Positions 21,761 to 35,141 of a stretch of DNA of 64,000 nucleotides are shown here, one piece after another. The stretch's first letter is position 1. Each line of letters opens with the position of its first letter. Position numbers and translations under genes: made by a program. The stretch is from Cunninghamia lanceolata (taxonomy: Eukaryota > Streptophyta > Pinopsida > Cupressales > Cupressaceae): positions 2,232,001-2,296,000 of the forward strand of contig BSBN01000845.1 of assembly GCA_027924645.1 (NCBI GenBank), read 5' to 3'. The notes beneath the pieces were generated by a model. That model was not told where the DNA came from and did not search any database. It saw nothing but the letters and a program-made list of their open reading frames with translations.

Positions 21761-22374
21761 ATTGCCCACCATCTTCGCCATGCCTACCAAATTTTTATTC
21801 TATTAATTAATTAAATTAAAACTTGATTTATTTAATTAATTAGCCCATATCCTAATGTCTGGAGGTAGTCTTCAATAATAAATGCCATATTTATTTATTT
21901 TCCCTTCATAGGAAATAAATAAAATTTGTATTTAAATCCCACCTCCTTACATATAAAAATGAATAAAATTATAAAATCCCCTTTTATCATCCACCATCCA
22001 TTTCATAACCAATTAACCAACCTAATCTCAACCAATTATCAATCAATCCTAACCATCAATCTATGCATCCAACAATCTATAAATGGACCCTTCAAGGAGC
22101 CATTTTTCAAGAGAACACTAACTAGAATGCAACATGTCATGCTACTATTGTGAGAAATCACATTCCATCTTTCAACCAACAAATCAATCTTCAGAGCATA
22201 ACTACCTTTGGCACAACAAGAATCTTGTGTAGGTGAGAAACATTTGTTTTCTTTGTTCATGTTTTTGGAAGTTTATTTCATTCAATCAAAGGTGTAGGTA
22301 GATGTGAAATAAGGTTTTAATATTAGAATTTTAATCTTGTTTTGGTTTCATATTTTCTTATCATAGGTATCAAT

Positions 22375-22835
22375 AGGGTAGATGAGGATATGAGAGGATT
22401 GAGAAAAGACCTTTTAGAAGGGCATGTTTCAAGTGCAAAGAATAAGGGCACCAATAGTTTGAGTATTTTCAAGGTTAGAATAAGCGATCAGAAGGTAGTA
22501 CAAGAGCTACATTTGGGGATAAGGGAACCTAGAGATCATATGAGTCAAATGATGACCCTGAACATGGACAATCACTTGTTATGAGGAGGGCCTTGCTAAA
22601 GTGTCAGGAAGAAGAAGGATCAATACAAAGAAAGAACCTTTTCAGAACTAGATACAAAGCAAGGGGCAAGTGTTGCAAAGTTGTCCTTTATAGTGGGAGT
22701 ACAGATAAATTAGTATCTAAGGAAATGGTTAATAAATTGAACTTGAAGAGGATACAACATCCAAATCCTTATGTGATTGCTTGGCTATAGAAGGAACACA
22801 AGGTAGTGATCAATGAACAATGTTCAATAAAATTA
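22375..22835 (+). pseudogene. Ty3/Gypsy gag zinc knuckle and protease fragment
   Basis: A knuckle-like CFKCKE followed by GH (expected CX2CX4HX4C) occurs at about 22421-22470 with two stops in it. The frame from 22581 then reads SIQRKNLFRTRYKARGKCCK and VVLYSGSTDKLVSKEMVNKL. This is the retropepsin-like flap region, with YSGST where active enzymes have DSGST. LNLKRIQHPNPYVIAWL follows, then a stop. The catalytic Asp is therefore replaced by Tyr. The fragment ends before RT. Confidence 0.78.
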
Positions 22836-22880
22836 TTTATAATATTAATTTATTACAACATCCTCTTCAATCCCTCTTAT

Positions 22881-22970
22881 GAATGTGAATCCTTTTTGTC
22901 ACCCCTTTGTGCATGTGCATCCTTTTTGTCACCCCTTTGTGAATGTGCATCCTTTTTGTCACCCTTTCAA
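22881..22970 (+). repeat. 30-bp tandem repeat, 3 copies
   Basis: Three adjacent 30-bp units of GAATGTGCATCCTTTTTGTC followed by ACCCCTTTGT, with one to three changes per unit. Confidence 0.92.
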
Positions 22971-23099
22971 AAACCCTAGCCAAACTCAACTCCAGTCTTC
23001 ATTAGAGGTACATTATATTATAATTTATACTCCTCATATTAGTCCTCTAACAACCCCCAAAATAATTTCTAGTACCAAAACCTAGTTTGTTGTCCAATC

Positions 23100-24570
23100 C
23101 CTTGATCTCGCCTCTGCCCTCCTAGGACACACACTCTTGGATCACTAATCATCGTTGTAGTGAAGGTGGAAACACTAATACAGGATTTCACTAAGGCAAG
23201 CCCCTAAATACAACACAACCTTTTCCTTTTTTCTTATGTGCAGCTCAGAGTAACAAGTTTCAGAAGATAAGATCCAGGAAAAAGGTAGGTTTTGCAAGTA
23301 CAAGTCTGGTAAAACTCATAGTTTCTATAATACCCTAAATAGGATCTAGGGTGCCTAGCACCCTGGTCTTTTTGTGTCCCCAAAATTAGATCCAAGTTCT
23401 TCTCTATTTATTGATTTCTACTATGCTTTCTAATTTTCTATTTCTATTTTTGATAGTTGTATATTTGCAGATCTTGGTCAATTAGGGTTTCATATGTTTT
23501 CGTAGTTTGTGTTATAGAGTAAAATGTGTACAGTACCATTTACACTTAGTTTAGCACCTGGGTGCACCTAAAATGTTTACACTTGTTAATTATGACCTAT
23601 TATAGAACCTTTTTAAGCATTAAGCATGTAATTCTTGATCCCGATGCACAAAACATGAAAAAGTAATTATAAGGTAGCGCTAAGCACACTTAAAGTGCCT
23701 TATCCCAAGAGTTTGGGGCTAAAACCCCAAGGGACCCAAGCGCCATTGTCCCCTCTTTAGCCCTAGCCTAATTAGTGGCTTGTCAGCTTGGGACCTCTTT
23801 AATGATTCCTAATGTTGGCCTCATTTGGTTTAATTCTCTAGAAATCAGTGAGAATGCATATAAAAGAAAGTTAGGTCATTAATTTGAACATCTATAAGTT
23901 CTCTAAGAAATCTAGGCACTATTACTCTCTTTCTTCTCCCTCATGCTCTCTACTCTTCTCTAAAGCTCTCTATGGTGGATTATTGCTGCAGCACTAACTT
24001 ATTGCAACTCTTCTGCAGATATTTCTTCTTCTTTGGGGCTACACCAACCTCTTGAGTCAAGTTGTGATGTTGCTTCAAGCATTCTAGGGTTTTCATACTC
24101 ATGGTGACTTCTTTCCTGAATGCTTTGTTCTAGCATTCCATTTTACTTCAGATTTTCCTCTGCCCTCCTAGGGCATACACTCTTTATCTATCATCTTTTC
24201 TATTGTGGAGGTGGAAATACCATTGACAAATCTTGACTTAGGCAAGATCCTAAATAGAACCCCAACCATTTTCCTTCTTGTGTGTGTGCAGGTTGGAGAA
24301 ATAGGTTTCTTAAGGTGATCTCCGGGAAGAAAATAGAGATTGTAGGTACAAACCTAGAAAAGGAATCAATTTATGTAAACCCTAATTAGGGTTTAGAGAG
24401 CCCAACAAACCTTATACTTTAACCTCCTAACTTTGGATCTAGGTTCTCCTCTATTGATTGGTCTCTACTATGCTTTTAGATTGTCCGTATATATTTTTGA
24501 TTGTCTGTTATGCTCCGATCTTGCTCAATTAGGGTTTCCTGTCTTTTCCCTAGCTTGATTGATTGGATTT
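23100..24570 (+). repeat. Two diverged direct copies of a roughly 400-bp sequence
   Basis: Segments at about 23105-23505 and 24165-24565 share CCTCTGCCCTCCTAGG, a GTGGAGGTGGAAA-like phrase, TAAGGCAAG, a G(T)GTGCAG(C/G)T phrase and CAATTAGGGTTTC in the same order and spacing. They are clearly diverged. They may be old Gypsy LTR or leader copies belonging to the remnant that follows. Confidence 0.6.
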
Positions 24571-25764
24571 GGTTAATTTCTTCTCTATACAAAAAAATGA
24601 CAGAGCTCCTATAGTTTGTCTCTCCTTCTTGGATAAAATCTAATCTTAGCTTGTGTCCTAATGTTTTGTAGAAGAGGGTTTGACCTAGTATGATCTATTA
24701 AGCTAGTCTCTCTTTTCTACATAACATTTTGGTGAAACCATCGTTTCTTGCACTTTGGAATCCTTCTTGCTTCAGATATAAGCTATTTTATGCCCTAGAT
24801 ATGATAATATTACATTCATTCATCATTTGGCATACTTTCGTAGCTTAATTTTGCATGGTATCATTGTAAGGGTTTGAAAAAATCCTTGTATTTCTAGGAA
24901 ATCTAGCTAGATCTTCAACCTAGGGTTTATAGATTGATGTATTGTTTCAAATATTGTTGAATTATTGGATTAATTAAAGGGATTTAATTTACTTTACCTT
25001 ATCATCCTTTCTATTTTAGAGCATTCTTTCATTTATCTGCATTGAAAAAAGTGAAAAATCAAGCATTTTAGGCTTACAAAAAGGCATAGTTGTGCATTGT
25101 TTTCATTGCATATGTTCAATATCATCATAGAAAGATTTAAATTTATTATTTTTCATTAGATATGATTGATATTACAGTATTATTAATTTCATCATGTTTC
25201 ATCTTGCATTTAAAACTCTCATTTTCCCGGGTTTGTTGAAAAAAGTAGCATTTTTGGAAAACCTAGTCAAATTCAAAACCTAGGGTTTGTGATCAACATC
25301 TTGTTTCAAATTTTTCTGCTATCATTTACATTTCAAATCTGATCTTTCATTACTGTAACATTTCATAAATATCATTGGTTTTTAAAAATCATTCTTGCAT
25401 CAAAGAATTTTGGTTTAGGGAACAAGCATTTGAGATCTAGAGTTTGTTAATAAACCCTAGCTAGTATTGCATTTAGTGGTTGTATTTGAGATATTATTTT
25501 GAGATCTTTGCTATGTGAAATGATTGTTATATCTAATTTTACATTTCTGTACCTCATCTATTGATCATATGTTTTTAATTTAGAAAGTAAGAACATTCGA
25601 GCATTCATCTTCTCTTTGAAATTTGAAAGCAAAAACATAAACAAAAAAACTCTCTAAAAACAAACATGGCTTTTCTTTCATCATTTTCTGACTTTACTTG
25701 AAAGGTTTGTGAAATTGATGTTCCATTCATTAAAGATAGTAAAAATTTAACACTTCCCATCCCC

Positions 25765-27296
25765 TTGTATTCATTTGATCCCTCTCCTAATATTTATCAT
25801 GCTTCTGAAGAGATCTTGGTGCAAGAGGATGAAATCATTGATATGAATGATCTCTCTTCTAGAGATGTGGCATTAGAGGATGTTGAGAACAATACTTCTA
25901 TTCCTACCATAGTAAATGGTGTTTCTATGGATCATCTTATTGATCATCCTCCTTTTTTTGAATGTTCAAGTACCTTGGATCTTCTGTCTTTGATTGAATG
26001 TTCAAGTATTTTGGATATCACTAAGGAAGTGAAGACCCTTGATCTTCTTCCTTTGATTAAATGTTCAAGTCCCTTGGATATCACTAAGGAAGTGAAGAAC
26101 CTTGATCTTCCACCTTTGGTGAAATGTTCAAGCCCCTTGGACATCACTAAGGATGCAATCATCAACAATTGTCTGAAGAACACTTCACCCTCCCTTCATT
26201 CCAATGCTCTCCCTTCAAAGGATGAAGCATTAGTGGATGAGGAATGGTACTCACATTAAATCCCTTGGGGATGGATGTTGAGCTTACTCAAAAGGAAAAT
26301 AATGTCAATTCAATCATCATTAATAGACTTAATCTGCCCACTAAGGGAATAGTGAATAAGTGTACTAATGTTCCTAAAATGATTGTGCACGAGGCACCTA
26401 ATACACCTCCTTGCTTCAAACTAGTGATTATGGTTCAAGGTGATCCAAAACCATCTCGACCCCCAAGTTACTATCTCAATATTACAAAACAAATTACTCA
26501 AAATAATCAAGGTGTTCAAAATGTGTCACAACATCACATGATTGCTCACACATACAACACTCACAATAAAAGTGAACACACACCGAGTGTGCCCATCTCT
26601 CTTCAATCTTCTCAACCTATCCTACCTCAAGCACCTTGTCTTCCTCCACATATTGGTAAATGATATGATCTTGTCAAGCAACTCCGCGCTACTCCAGATA
26701 AGATCTCACTATGGGATTTAATACAAACATCACCTACATACCATGGAATGCTCCATGAGTCTATACAAAAGGTAGGTGTTCCACCTTCTACTAGAATGAA
26801 TGATGTAGCATCTCTGTTAAATTGTATGCATGTGGCAACATCAGATATATCATTTCAACAACATGATTTACCTCCCATAGAAGTTCAAAATCAAAATGAG
26901 TCTCTTATGATATTCATCATGATTGGTAACAAGAGGGTAAGATGCACTATGAATGATGGTGGATCGGGTCTTAATGTCTATGGAATAGATTTGTTACGTA
27001 AACATAATTTTGATACATCTTTAATTCAACTAGATAAAATGAGTATTTGTGGCTTTTATAATGTTGGTAGGACATCACTTGGTACAATCACCTTAAATAT
27101 TAAGGTTGGACCTATGATATTGCCTATCCTTATCCATGTCATGCCTATTTCTCTTTCATACAATCTTCTTCTTGGTAGACTATGGATTCATGCCATGGGG
27201 GCAGTTCCATCTGCCCTTCATCATTCAAAAAAGTACATCTTTCAAAACAAATTACAGATGATTAAAGTTGATTCAGTTCTGGATGGTTTCTTATAA
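25765..27296 (+). pseudogene. Gypsy-2 polyprotein, N-terminal part with retropepsin domain
   Basis: Three consecutive frames form one decayed polyprotein. The first (25765-26259) is acidic and contains in-frame 21-aa repeats. The second (26244-26663) carries a QGDPKPSRPPSYY-like stretch. The third has LWDLIQTSPTYHGMLHES before its ATG at 26748, then HDLPPIEVQNQNESLMIFIM. A Ty3-type protease follows: TMNDGGSGLNVYGIDLLRKH (expected DNGSALNV), GRTSLGTITLNIKVGP, SYNLLLGRLWIHAMGAVPSA (expected SFNLLLGRPWIH.AGAVPS) and LHHSKKYIF. The active-site Asp appears as NDGGS, an altered form. The region is interrupted by Copia-3 at 27414 and resumes at 32776. Confidence 0.82.
25978..26160 (+). repeat. 63-bp in-frame repeat, 3 copies
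   Basis: Copies begin at 25978, 26041 and 26104. Each encodes about 21 residues of the form LDLLPLIKCSSPLDITKEVK. A half copy precedes the array. The period is a multiple of three, so the frame is kept. Confidence 0.92.
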
Positions 27297-27413
27297 CTGT
27301 AAATGAGACATCAAATTCCTTTAAGTAATTTGATCCCTTCATCAACAAAAGTCAAACCACCATTCTCCACTGCTAACAACAATGTTGATCAGGATAGTGT
27401 TGGTCCTTCGAAT

Positions 27414-28276
27414 TGAAAGGGAAAAGAGAACCTAGCATGGACCTTACAACATCCTATATTTTAATTACACATATATTCAATAACTTGATGCAAGCACATA
27501 CTACTATGCCCTTAAAGTGGAAACAAACATAGTTGATTTCCCATCACATTAATCCTTAGAGGAAAGATAATGTAGCTTACAGATCTAAATAAATTTTAGT
27601 AGCCTAACGACATATAAATTAACACTTTAAGAACATGAAACAAGAAGAATAGAAGAAAGATAGACATAAGAGAAGAGATGCCAATATACGTGGGGAAAAC
27701 CCTTTCGGGTAAAAAACCCCACACTCCAAAGCATTGAACCAATGTATTAATCTGCAACAACAAACATGTTACAATACACTTGTAGGCTCAAAGCCTTAAC
27801 ATGGAGATTTACATCTTTCTCTTTTGGAGGAAAAACTGATAGCATAACCCTACATTAAACTCTTCTCTCACAAACTTCTCCTTAAGCCTCCAATTTATAG
27901 ACTTCTCACAACCAAGAAACCATTATGTTGTTTTACAAAACCATGTGCTTAACTTCTTAGACAAGATTCTAGTCTAAAAATAAGCTCTCACGTCCAAAAT
28001 GTTCTCCCCTATTTTTGACCCTTATAGTTGTCATAGAATCTATCATAATATCGCTAAAAATAGTCCTTCCGTGATATACTACCATGTGGGCATCTTTTGA
28101 CAACTAATATTTCAATTTTTAAGGCACCAACATGTGGAAAAAGTGCCAATTAAGAATTCAAACGCCCCTTCATTATTTTGGAGCTAAATAAAAACAATAA
28201 CTAACCGTGGGAACATACTAAATACAAAATAATGCTACGGGAAATATGCAAGGTTGAGACACCTCATTTCCCAACA
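27414..28276 (-). repeat. Copia-3 3' LTR (863 bp)
   Basis: In element sense it starts TGTTGGGAAA and ends CCCTTTCA. It contains the phrase GGGTTTTTTACCCGAAAGGG, a GC hairpin, at about 27702-27721. Confidence 0.92.
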
Positions 28277-31200
28277 TTCTCCCACTTGTCGGATACCTTG
28301 CAAGAGCTAGGGATACACAACTAGTCTGTAAACAACCAAGGTTACCATACTGCCTCAACTAAACTCCACTATGCTCACGAGCTTTATAGAAGCACCTGTA
28401 ACATCTTCCAAGTGATCACCAACATGACAAAAATATTAGAATTCCAAAAACATGATGAAACACTAAATGTCACATAGACACACCAATTATCCAGCTTCAA
28501 ACCCATTACCAGAACACAACTTTGAAGTCCAAACACTTCCAAAACAAGATCAAGCATGAATTCTCTAGAATAGTTAGAACAACAACCACAGCTAGTTGTT
28601 TACATCCAACTAAAAAACCCACCATTGATAGAACTTATGCACATGACATATTCATCCCATACTGTAGCTCTCATCTCTCTATAATCCACTGTCCTACTCA
28701 AAGTTACCATCTTCCATGATAACAAACACATCAAAACTATTGATATGCAAAAAATCTAAAGACCTTTGATACTGCAGTCCAATGAAAAATAATCTACCAA
28801 AGACATACATACATCCTAGGAATCAAATTGCATGAGCAATGTCAACCAAAGCAACACAAAGTCTACCAATCAGCACTTACATAAAAGTGTGGCTTATAAT
28901 CAAATCATGTAATACAAAGAACAATCACAATGATCTACAAACTACAACCAACTACTACAAAATAGAGCATAATTCCACAAATAGTTTTCCACTCACTCTC
29001 TTACCTTTGATCTCCTCCACTTTTCCCAAGTCCTCCACATCTAAAATGATATATACATTAAAAGAACACATACTATTGCTGAAAAACAATAAAGTACAAC
29101 AACAATAGATGACCACAAACCCAATGATCATACTAGATGAATAAGAACCTCTAGGAAGAAATATGAGACAATAAAGAGAAATTGCAAACCATATCATGTC
29201 TTTATGCCAACACCACCAAGTGCTAAGTTGTGCCAAGTAAGATCTCTTTCACAAAACCCCAACTGAAAATCCTTACCAACACCCAAGCTTGCAATCTTAA
29301 AAGATCAAACACAACATATTAATCTTATATAACAAAAAATAGATGTAAGCTTCTCTAACCAAAGAAGATCAAACTCAAAGAAAAAATCCGTTCCAAAAAT
29401 AGGAATACAGCCCACTAGCAACTCTAAAACTTCTCATAAATTAAACCATATAACTAAGGAGATAACCATGCCAAGTACTCCTCAAATGAACCCTCCAGAA
29501 CTAGAAACTATAGCTCAAGATCCATATCCATGAGAAATCAAAGCATAAAACAAAATGAATCTGAAATAACATGAGCAATACCTATCAGATCATTTTCTAC
29601 TAAGTGAACTGAGAGTGGGGAATGAGAATGATCTATTGAGATACACTGAGTCTCATAGACTCTCTCCAAGAACAATCTCCTCTCAAGTTCAAACATGAAC
29701 TCATGTCCATAACCAGTGAATGCTCCTTGGCCTTTCTGCTGAAATTTCACCATTCCAACACATGATCCCCACAACAAGAGGTCTCTAGCCTCACCTCAAG
29801 TCTCTCTAGTATCCATGAGCATCCATCAACTAGTACATGTCAACTTCAAAAGCATCCTACAAAATCATGAAGCTTCAAGCAAATGATTAATACTCAAAAC
29901 CAAAGAGAACTTCACCAGACCACTGTCAAATCTCCCACTGCATATCTGCAAAATCTAGGAACACACATGACATCATGATCTAGCATCTCCACCTAGGAGA
30001 TCACTACCTGCTTGAATGAACATATCTTGCCAAAGGGGCACCATCATGACAAAACTCCAATCTTAGAAATAGGAATTCATCATGGCACAATACCATCTCC
30101 AATCACATGAAGATAACGATCCCCTAACAATGGAACTCAAGATGTCAAAATAATTTCATAGCATATAAGAATCATAGTCCAAAAGTCTTACCATGACACC
30201 TACAACCACTGTAGAAGATCATCCATCACCAAGTGATAGATCCACATCATTGCCAAAGCTCCCACTAAAACTATGATACCAAGCTTATCAAGGCATTATG
30301 ATAACCATCCTCTTAAAGAAGATCATCCATGGCTCTAACACAATCTAATAATTAACCTATGCAATACCAACAACACAAAAGAATAAAGTAGAATCAAGAT
30401 CTCCAAGTCAAGAAAATAAAACCTTCACTATCAAAAGCTCACACTAAACTATGTAACCAAGCTATCCATGACATCATGATAAACATGCTATAAGTCCCAA
30501 TAATTGACTATCCAGGCACTCTAATCATCCATCCTTGTATCCCTTGATGCAACATACCAATGCACAAATGACCACAGACAAGGCCAACTAACCAAGACTA
30601 CATAAGCACTAAATCAATCTCGTGGATAAAGATAGTCCACATTCGAGTCATCCCACTGCAGCTAATGGGTAGCTAATCCACAAACTACATAACTCAAAGA
30701 TCCAAAACAAATGTAACATGTAAACTCATCATTACATTAGTAACCTGCAAACTAAGATATTAAAGAAGACAACCTGTAGACTTCAAGACTCAAACACCAA
30801 ATCATCACTAGATTTGATTTACCAAACATGTCCACATATGAGTAACCATAGTCAAGGAACCCATCAAGCAAATACTATAGAAATGATGAGTGACTAATCA
30901 CATACCAAAATCTCCACACTGAGAAAGCTACAAACCTCCTCTCACCATGCATAAAGCATACATGAAAACTTGCAACTATCTTACATCCAGAAACACCCCC
31001 AAGGAATCATAATCTAAAAAATAGTTTGTCCGCAAATCTACAAAACTGCTTTGATTAACCATGTAAAACTTGTAAAACCACCATGTCACTAACATACATG
31101 TAAATCCATACCCACTTATCATTTCGAAGACCCACAAGTCTGAAAACCACCAAAATAGTTAAACTAGAATAATGAATAACACAGATATGCATAACCATAG

Positions 31201-31893
31201 ATTTTGAACGGAAAATATACAAAAGCCTCAGATCAAATCAATATGAAACCGAGACATGCAAGTACAACCAACCAAAAGGAAGAAGAGGTCCAGGAACTCT
31301 AGGCCCACTTGTAGGCCAACCCCACAACCACCACCATGTACAATTATACGGAGGAGCTAGGCTATTCCAGAAGCTTTCAAACCATCCAATGATTAAATCC
31401 ACAACCTACATGCATTCAAGGTTAACAAAACAATGCCTTCCAATGCCAGGGACTAAAACCAAGCACCCAACATAAGCACATCAAACCATAGTCATGACAA
31501 CCCATGTTTCTCCATGTGATCAAGGAGCCAAGAACAAACACCCAACATGAATACTTTATTGCAAACGACCATAGAATGAAAGAACATAACCACCATGCAT
31601 GAGGGTTATTACATGCTATCAAACAGGGGCTCCAGATCAATATCATATTAAATGTAACCACATGATCAACTCAATTATACTCCATCTTTTCCATCCTTCA
31701 AATGCCTGTTGTAACCTGAAAACAAGATCAACTGCAAGACTTCCACTCAAACAAGGATTAATAATCAGCCAATTCCTTCCTACAGATTCCCTCAAGTTTT
31801 CCAAGTTAAGAAATCACAACAGAAGAAATACGCAGAACCTTAAACACCATGGAACCAACACATGCAATCTCATGCAACCATGGAACCACTATA
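28277..31893 (-). other. Copia-3 interior, non-coding
   Basis: AC-rich on the plus strand, with recurring words such as CACTAAACTATG and CCAAGCT, but no retroviral motif in any frame. It may derive from an internal region lost beyond recognition or from captured DNA. Confidence 0.55.
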
Positions 31894-31907
31894 GCTCTGA
31901 TACCAAT

Positions 31908-32770
31908 TGAAAGGGAAAAGAGAACCCAGCATGCACCTTACAACATCCTATATTTTAATTAAACATATATACAATAACTTGATGCAAGCACATACTACTA
32001 TTCCCTTAAAGCGGAAACAAACATAGTTGATTTCCCATCACATTAACCCTTAGAGGAAAGATAATGTAGCTTACATATCTAAATAAATTTCAGCAGCATA
32101 ACGGCATATAAATTAACACTTTAAGAACATGAAACAAGAAGAATAAAAGAAAGATAGACAAAAGAGAAGAGACACCAATATATGTGGGGAAAACCCTTTC
32201 GGGTAAAAAACCCCAAACTCCAAAGCATCGAACCAATGTATTAATCTGCAAAAACAAACATGTTACAATACACTGGAAGACTCAAAGCCTTAACATGGAG
32301 ATTTACATCTTGCTCTTCTAGAGGAAAAACCAACAGCATAACCCTGCATAAAACTCTTCTCTCACAAACTTCTCCTTAAGCCTCCAATTTATAGACTTCT
32401 CACAACCATGAAACCATTATGTGGTTTTACAAAACCATGTGCTTAACTTCTTAGCCAAGATTGCAGTCTAAATATAAGCTCTCACGTCCAAAATGTTCTC
32501 CCCTATTTTTGACCCTTACAGTTGTCATAGAATCTATCATAATATCACTAAAAATAGTCCTTCCATGATATACTACCATGTGGGCATCTTTTGACAACTA
32601 ATATTTCAATTTTCAAGGCACCGACATGTGGCAAAAGTGCCAATTAAGAATTCACACGCCCCTTCATTATTTTGGAGCTAAATAAAAACAATAACTGACC
32701 GTGGGAAGATACTAAATACAAAATAATGCTACGGGAAATATGCAAGGTTGATACACCTTGTTTCCCAACA
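31908..32770 (-). repeat. Copia-3 5' LTR (863 bp)
   Basis: Same length and ends as the copy at 27414. It is followed on the minus strand by the primer-binding site at 31907-31894. Confidence 0.92.
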
Positions 32771-32922
32771 CGAATGTGTTTTTCAGTGATGATTGAGGTT
32801 TGTTAAATTTTACACCCTCCTTTGTGGGTGAATATAAAATCTCACCCTCACACCCAAAGATCTCGAAGGTAAATGAAATTTCTTCAACATAATTTTATAC
32901 TCCTACAAACTTTAAACTCAAG

Positions 32923-33650
32923 ATGAATGATGATGGAACCTTTAAAATAGATGAAGATCTGCCTTGTTCTATAGAAATGGTGGCCATTTATGATAAAGTA
33001 CCATCTAATACTAATACATGTCATGGTAGTGATGAGGTCTCTTTAGATTTCAACCCCCATGGGATGGTTGAAATAAAGTTTGATCCTCCTCACCATGATG
33101 AAAAGAATGATCCTTCTTCTTCAACACATTTCAACAAGGATAGGCATATGACCTCTCCTCTTCCTTCGGACTTGGAGAAGCGTTATGGGCATGGATTCAA
33201 AGTTCTTTCTAAACAAGGATACAATGGAAATGGGTTAGGATTTAAATAACAAGGAATTAAGGAACTGATGGAACCAACACCACACTTGCCTAAAGTAGGT
33301 TTAGGTTTCTAGCCTTCTCCTATGTTCTGTCCACCATGTTTGCCACAAAAAGGATTACTTCCCACTCCCCCTAAATCTTCTCTTCTATCTCAACAAGAGT
33401 ACGTATTTTGTAGAGTTTACTCAGAGACCACTTAATCATTCTTCCTACTCTAAAACATAAGAAGATTCAACAAATTAATCATTCATCACCTTATTATTGT
33501 GCATATCATCGAGCATTTGGCCATTCCACCAAGGAATGCCAAGTCTTGGATAAAAAATTCAACAATGTCAAACAACGTTTGGCTCCAGCACTTCTCACCA
33601 TGCTTGATGTAGTCCCTAGAGCACCTTGTCCTCCATCCATTTTATAATCA
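32923..33650 (+). pseudogene. Gypsy-2 polyprotein, C-terminal part (G-patch and zinc-knuckle region)
   Basis: This continues the split Gypsy-2. The frame from 32923 reads MNDDGTFKIDEDLPCSIEMV and DFNPHGMVEIKFDPPHHDEK. A G-patch-like end follows: GFKVLSKQGYNGNGLGFK, then past a stop GIKELMEPTPHLPKVGLGF. Near 33490 another frame gives YCAYHRAFGHSTKECQVL, a CX2HX4GHX4C-type knuckle. The frame ends near 33643 with a purine-rich TTGAGGGAGGAT. RT, RNase H and integrase are absent, so Gypsy-2 was already non-autonomous or deeply deleted. Confidence 0.75.
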
Positions 33651-33659
33651 AGTTGAGGG

Positions 33660-34679
33660 AGGATAATTTTTTATAGGTTACTCGCAAGAGTGGTCCCTTA
33701 TTCTCATTTGTGTCATGTTTATATGTATTGTTATCTCCATATTGTGATATCTTGTTGATTGTTAGTTCTCCCTCCACACCCTTGTTAGCATAAAGCTACA
33801 AGGAGTAAGAATGCATTGCGTCATTCCTCTATATGCATCTTAATTCTTCTATAGGTTGTGATGAGTAATTTCATTATTTTCTTGGATGATTTAGCATCAT
33901 TTCATGGTGATTCAATTTATGTATATGTGATCTTTCCTCCATCATCTTCATAAGTTATTCAATGTTTTATGTATGTGGCACCTTCTTGTAATGCTCAGCA
34001 TCATACCATGACTACACAATCCATTGTGTATCATTCCTGTAAGTATCACCTTAGTTTCTCATCTTGGGGGCAACCCCTTATCATGATGAAGCTTTTGAAA
34101 ACACATATCATTTGGGCATGTGCTTTTAGAAATCTCTCGTGCTTGTTTTATATTTCTTCCTCATTCTATCTTAAATGCAATTGCTCCCTAATGGAGTTAG
34201 AAATCACTTTAAGGTGGTGGCATATATTGTTCTATGAAGCCTTACTCTCATCTTTCTATTTAAACACTTTGTTACTACACTCTCTTGGAAAGGATTATGA
34301 CTAGCTTGGAAACAAGATCTTGAGTCTATCTTGTTCTCATAAGTTGAAGCTCCTTGCATGTTTGGGAGTTCAAGGGTTTCACCACCAACTTGAGTTTGGT
34401 AGTAAGGTCGCTTTGCCATCTTATTCTACAAGAATTCATGAAAACTCTCTTGTGAGAGGTAGCTTGGTGTATTCCATTGAGTGGAAACACTTCTCTTGAT
34501 GTGGATGATGGGGATGATGTGTATGATGTGTTTGTACTTCTCTTGTGCTTCTCATTTCTAACTAACCCCTTAGAATTCTTCTTTATTGCATCTTTGGGAT
34601 TGATGCATGGTGATTGAGACATCACTTAGATCAATGTCTCCTTTGTCATGCTGACTCAATGTCCTATGTATTATTTTTA
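33660..34679. other. No gene recognised
   Basis: Possibly LTR sequence of Gypsy-2 following the purine tract near 33650, but no partner LTR was identified. Confidence 0.4.
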
Positions 34680-34684
34680 TTGTG

Positions 34685-34980
34685 GTTGATGTATGTATTC
34701 TCCTCATATATTCTTCACACCTTGTGTGTGCCTCACGTGTGTTCTCTCTATGTGTTCCTTATGTATTCTCCTTAAGTGTTTTGGGTGTATTCCATGTGTG
34801 TTTCATGTGTCTCCTATGTATATTCTTTGCTTTGTGTGTATACTTCATGTCAAGCATGTATACTTGGTGTATGGTGTGTATACTTAGTGTATTGTATGTA
34901 TACTTTGTGTATGACATCTATGCTTTGTGTATTGAGTGTATACATTGTGATTTCTCAAGTGTATGCCTTGTATATATGTA
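34685..34980 (+). repeat. Degenerate GTGTATAC-type minisatellite
   Basis: Roughly 16-24-bp units of the form TTTGTGTATGGTGTGTATAC recur with much variation. The open frames across it are products of the low-complexity repeat. Confidence 0.75.
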
Positions 34981-35141
34981 ACATCCAAATTCTTAAACAA
35001 GACTAACATAGATATTTACCATGAGATAAAAACACATAAGGTGAAAAAGAGATTTTTTTTATTTAACTTGAAATCAAAATACAACTATTTACATAATTTC
35101 TTTTCTGAAATATACAACATGATATAATATACAAAGACAAT

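Larger units (their letters stand above)
27414..32770 (-). mobile_element. Copia-3: Copia-type LTR element without coding capacity
   Basis: LTRs of exactly 863 bp each (27414-28276 and 31908-32770) and a perfect CGAAT target duplication (27409-27413, 32771-32775) define a whole element. Orientation is minus: GCTCTGATACCAAT at 31894-31907 is the reverse complement of the primer-binding site TGGTATCAGAGC, and TTCTCCCACTTGT at 28277 is the reverse of a purine tract. By eye the LTRs differ at about 49 positions with no gaps, roughly 6%. The 3.6-kb interior shows no gag, protease, integrase or RT motif on either strand; only short chance frames occur. It is a non-autonomous element moved by another Copia, inserted inside Gypsy-2. 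Confidence 0.93.

Noticed and set aside
28522..31910. Several 60-110-codon frames inside Copia-3
   Set aside because: No resemblance to known proteins, both strands equally populated, low-complexity composition.
34682..35006. Overlapping 60-99-codon Cys/Val/Tyr-rich frames
   Set aside because: All three frames are open because of the GTGTATAC minisatellite.
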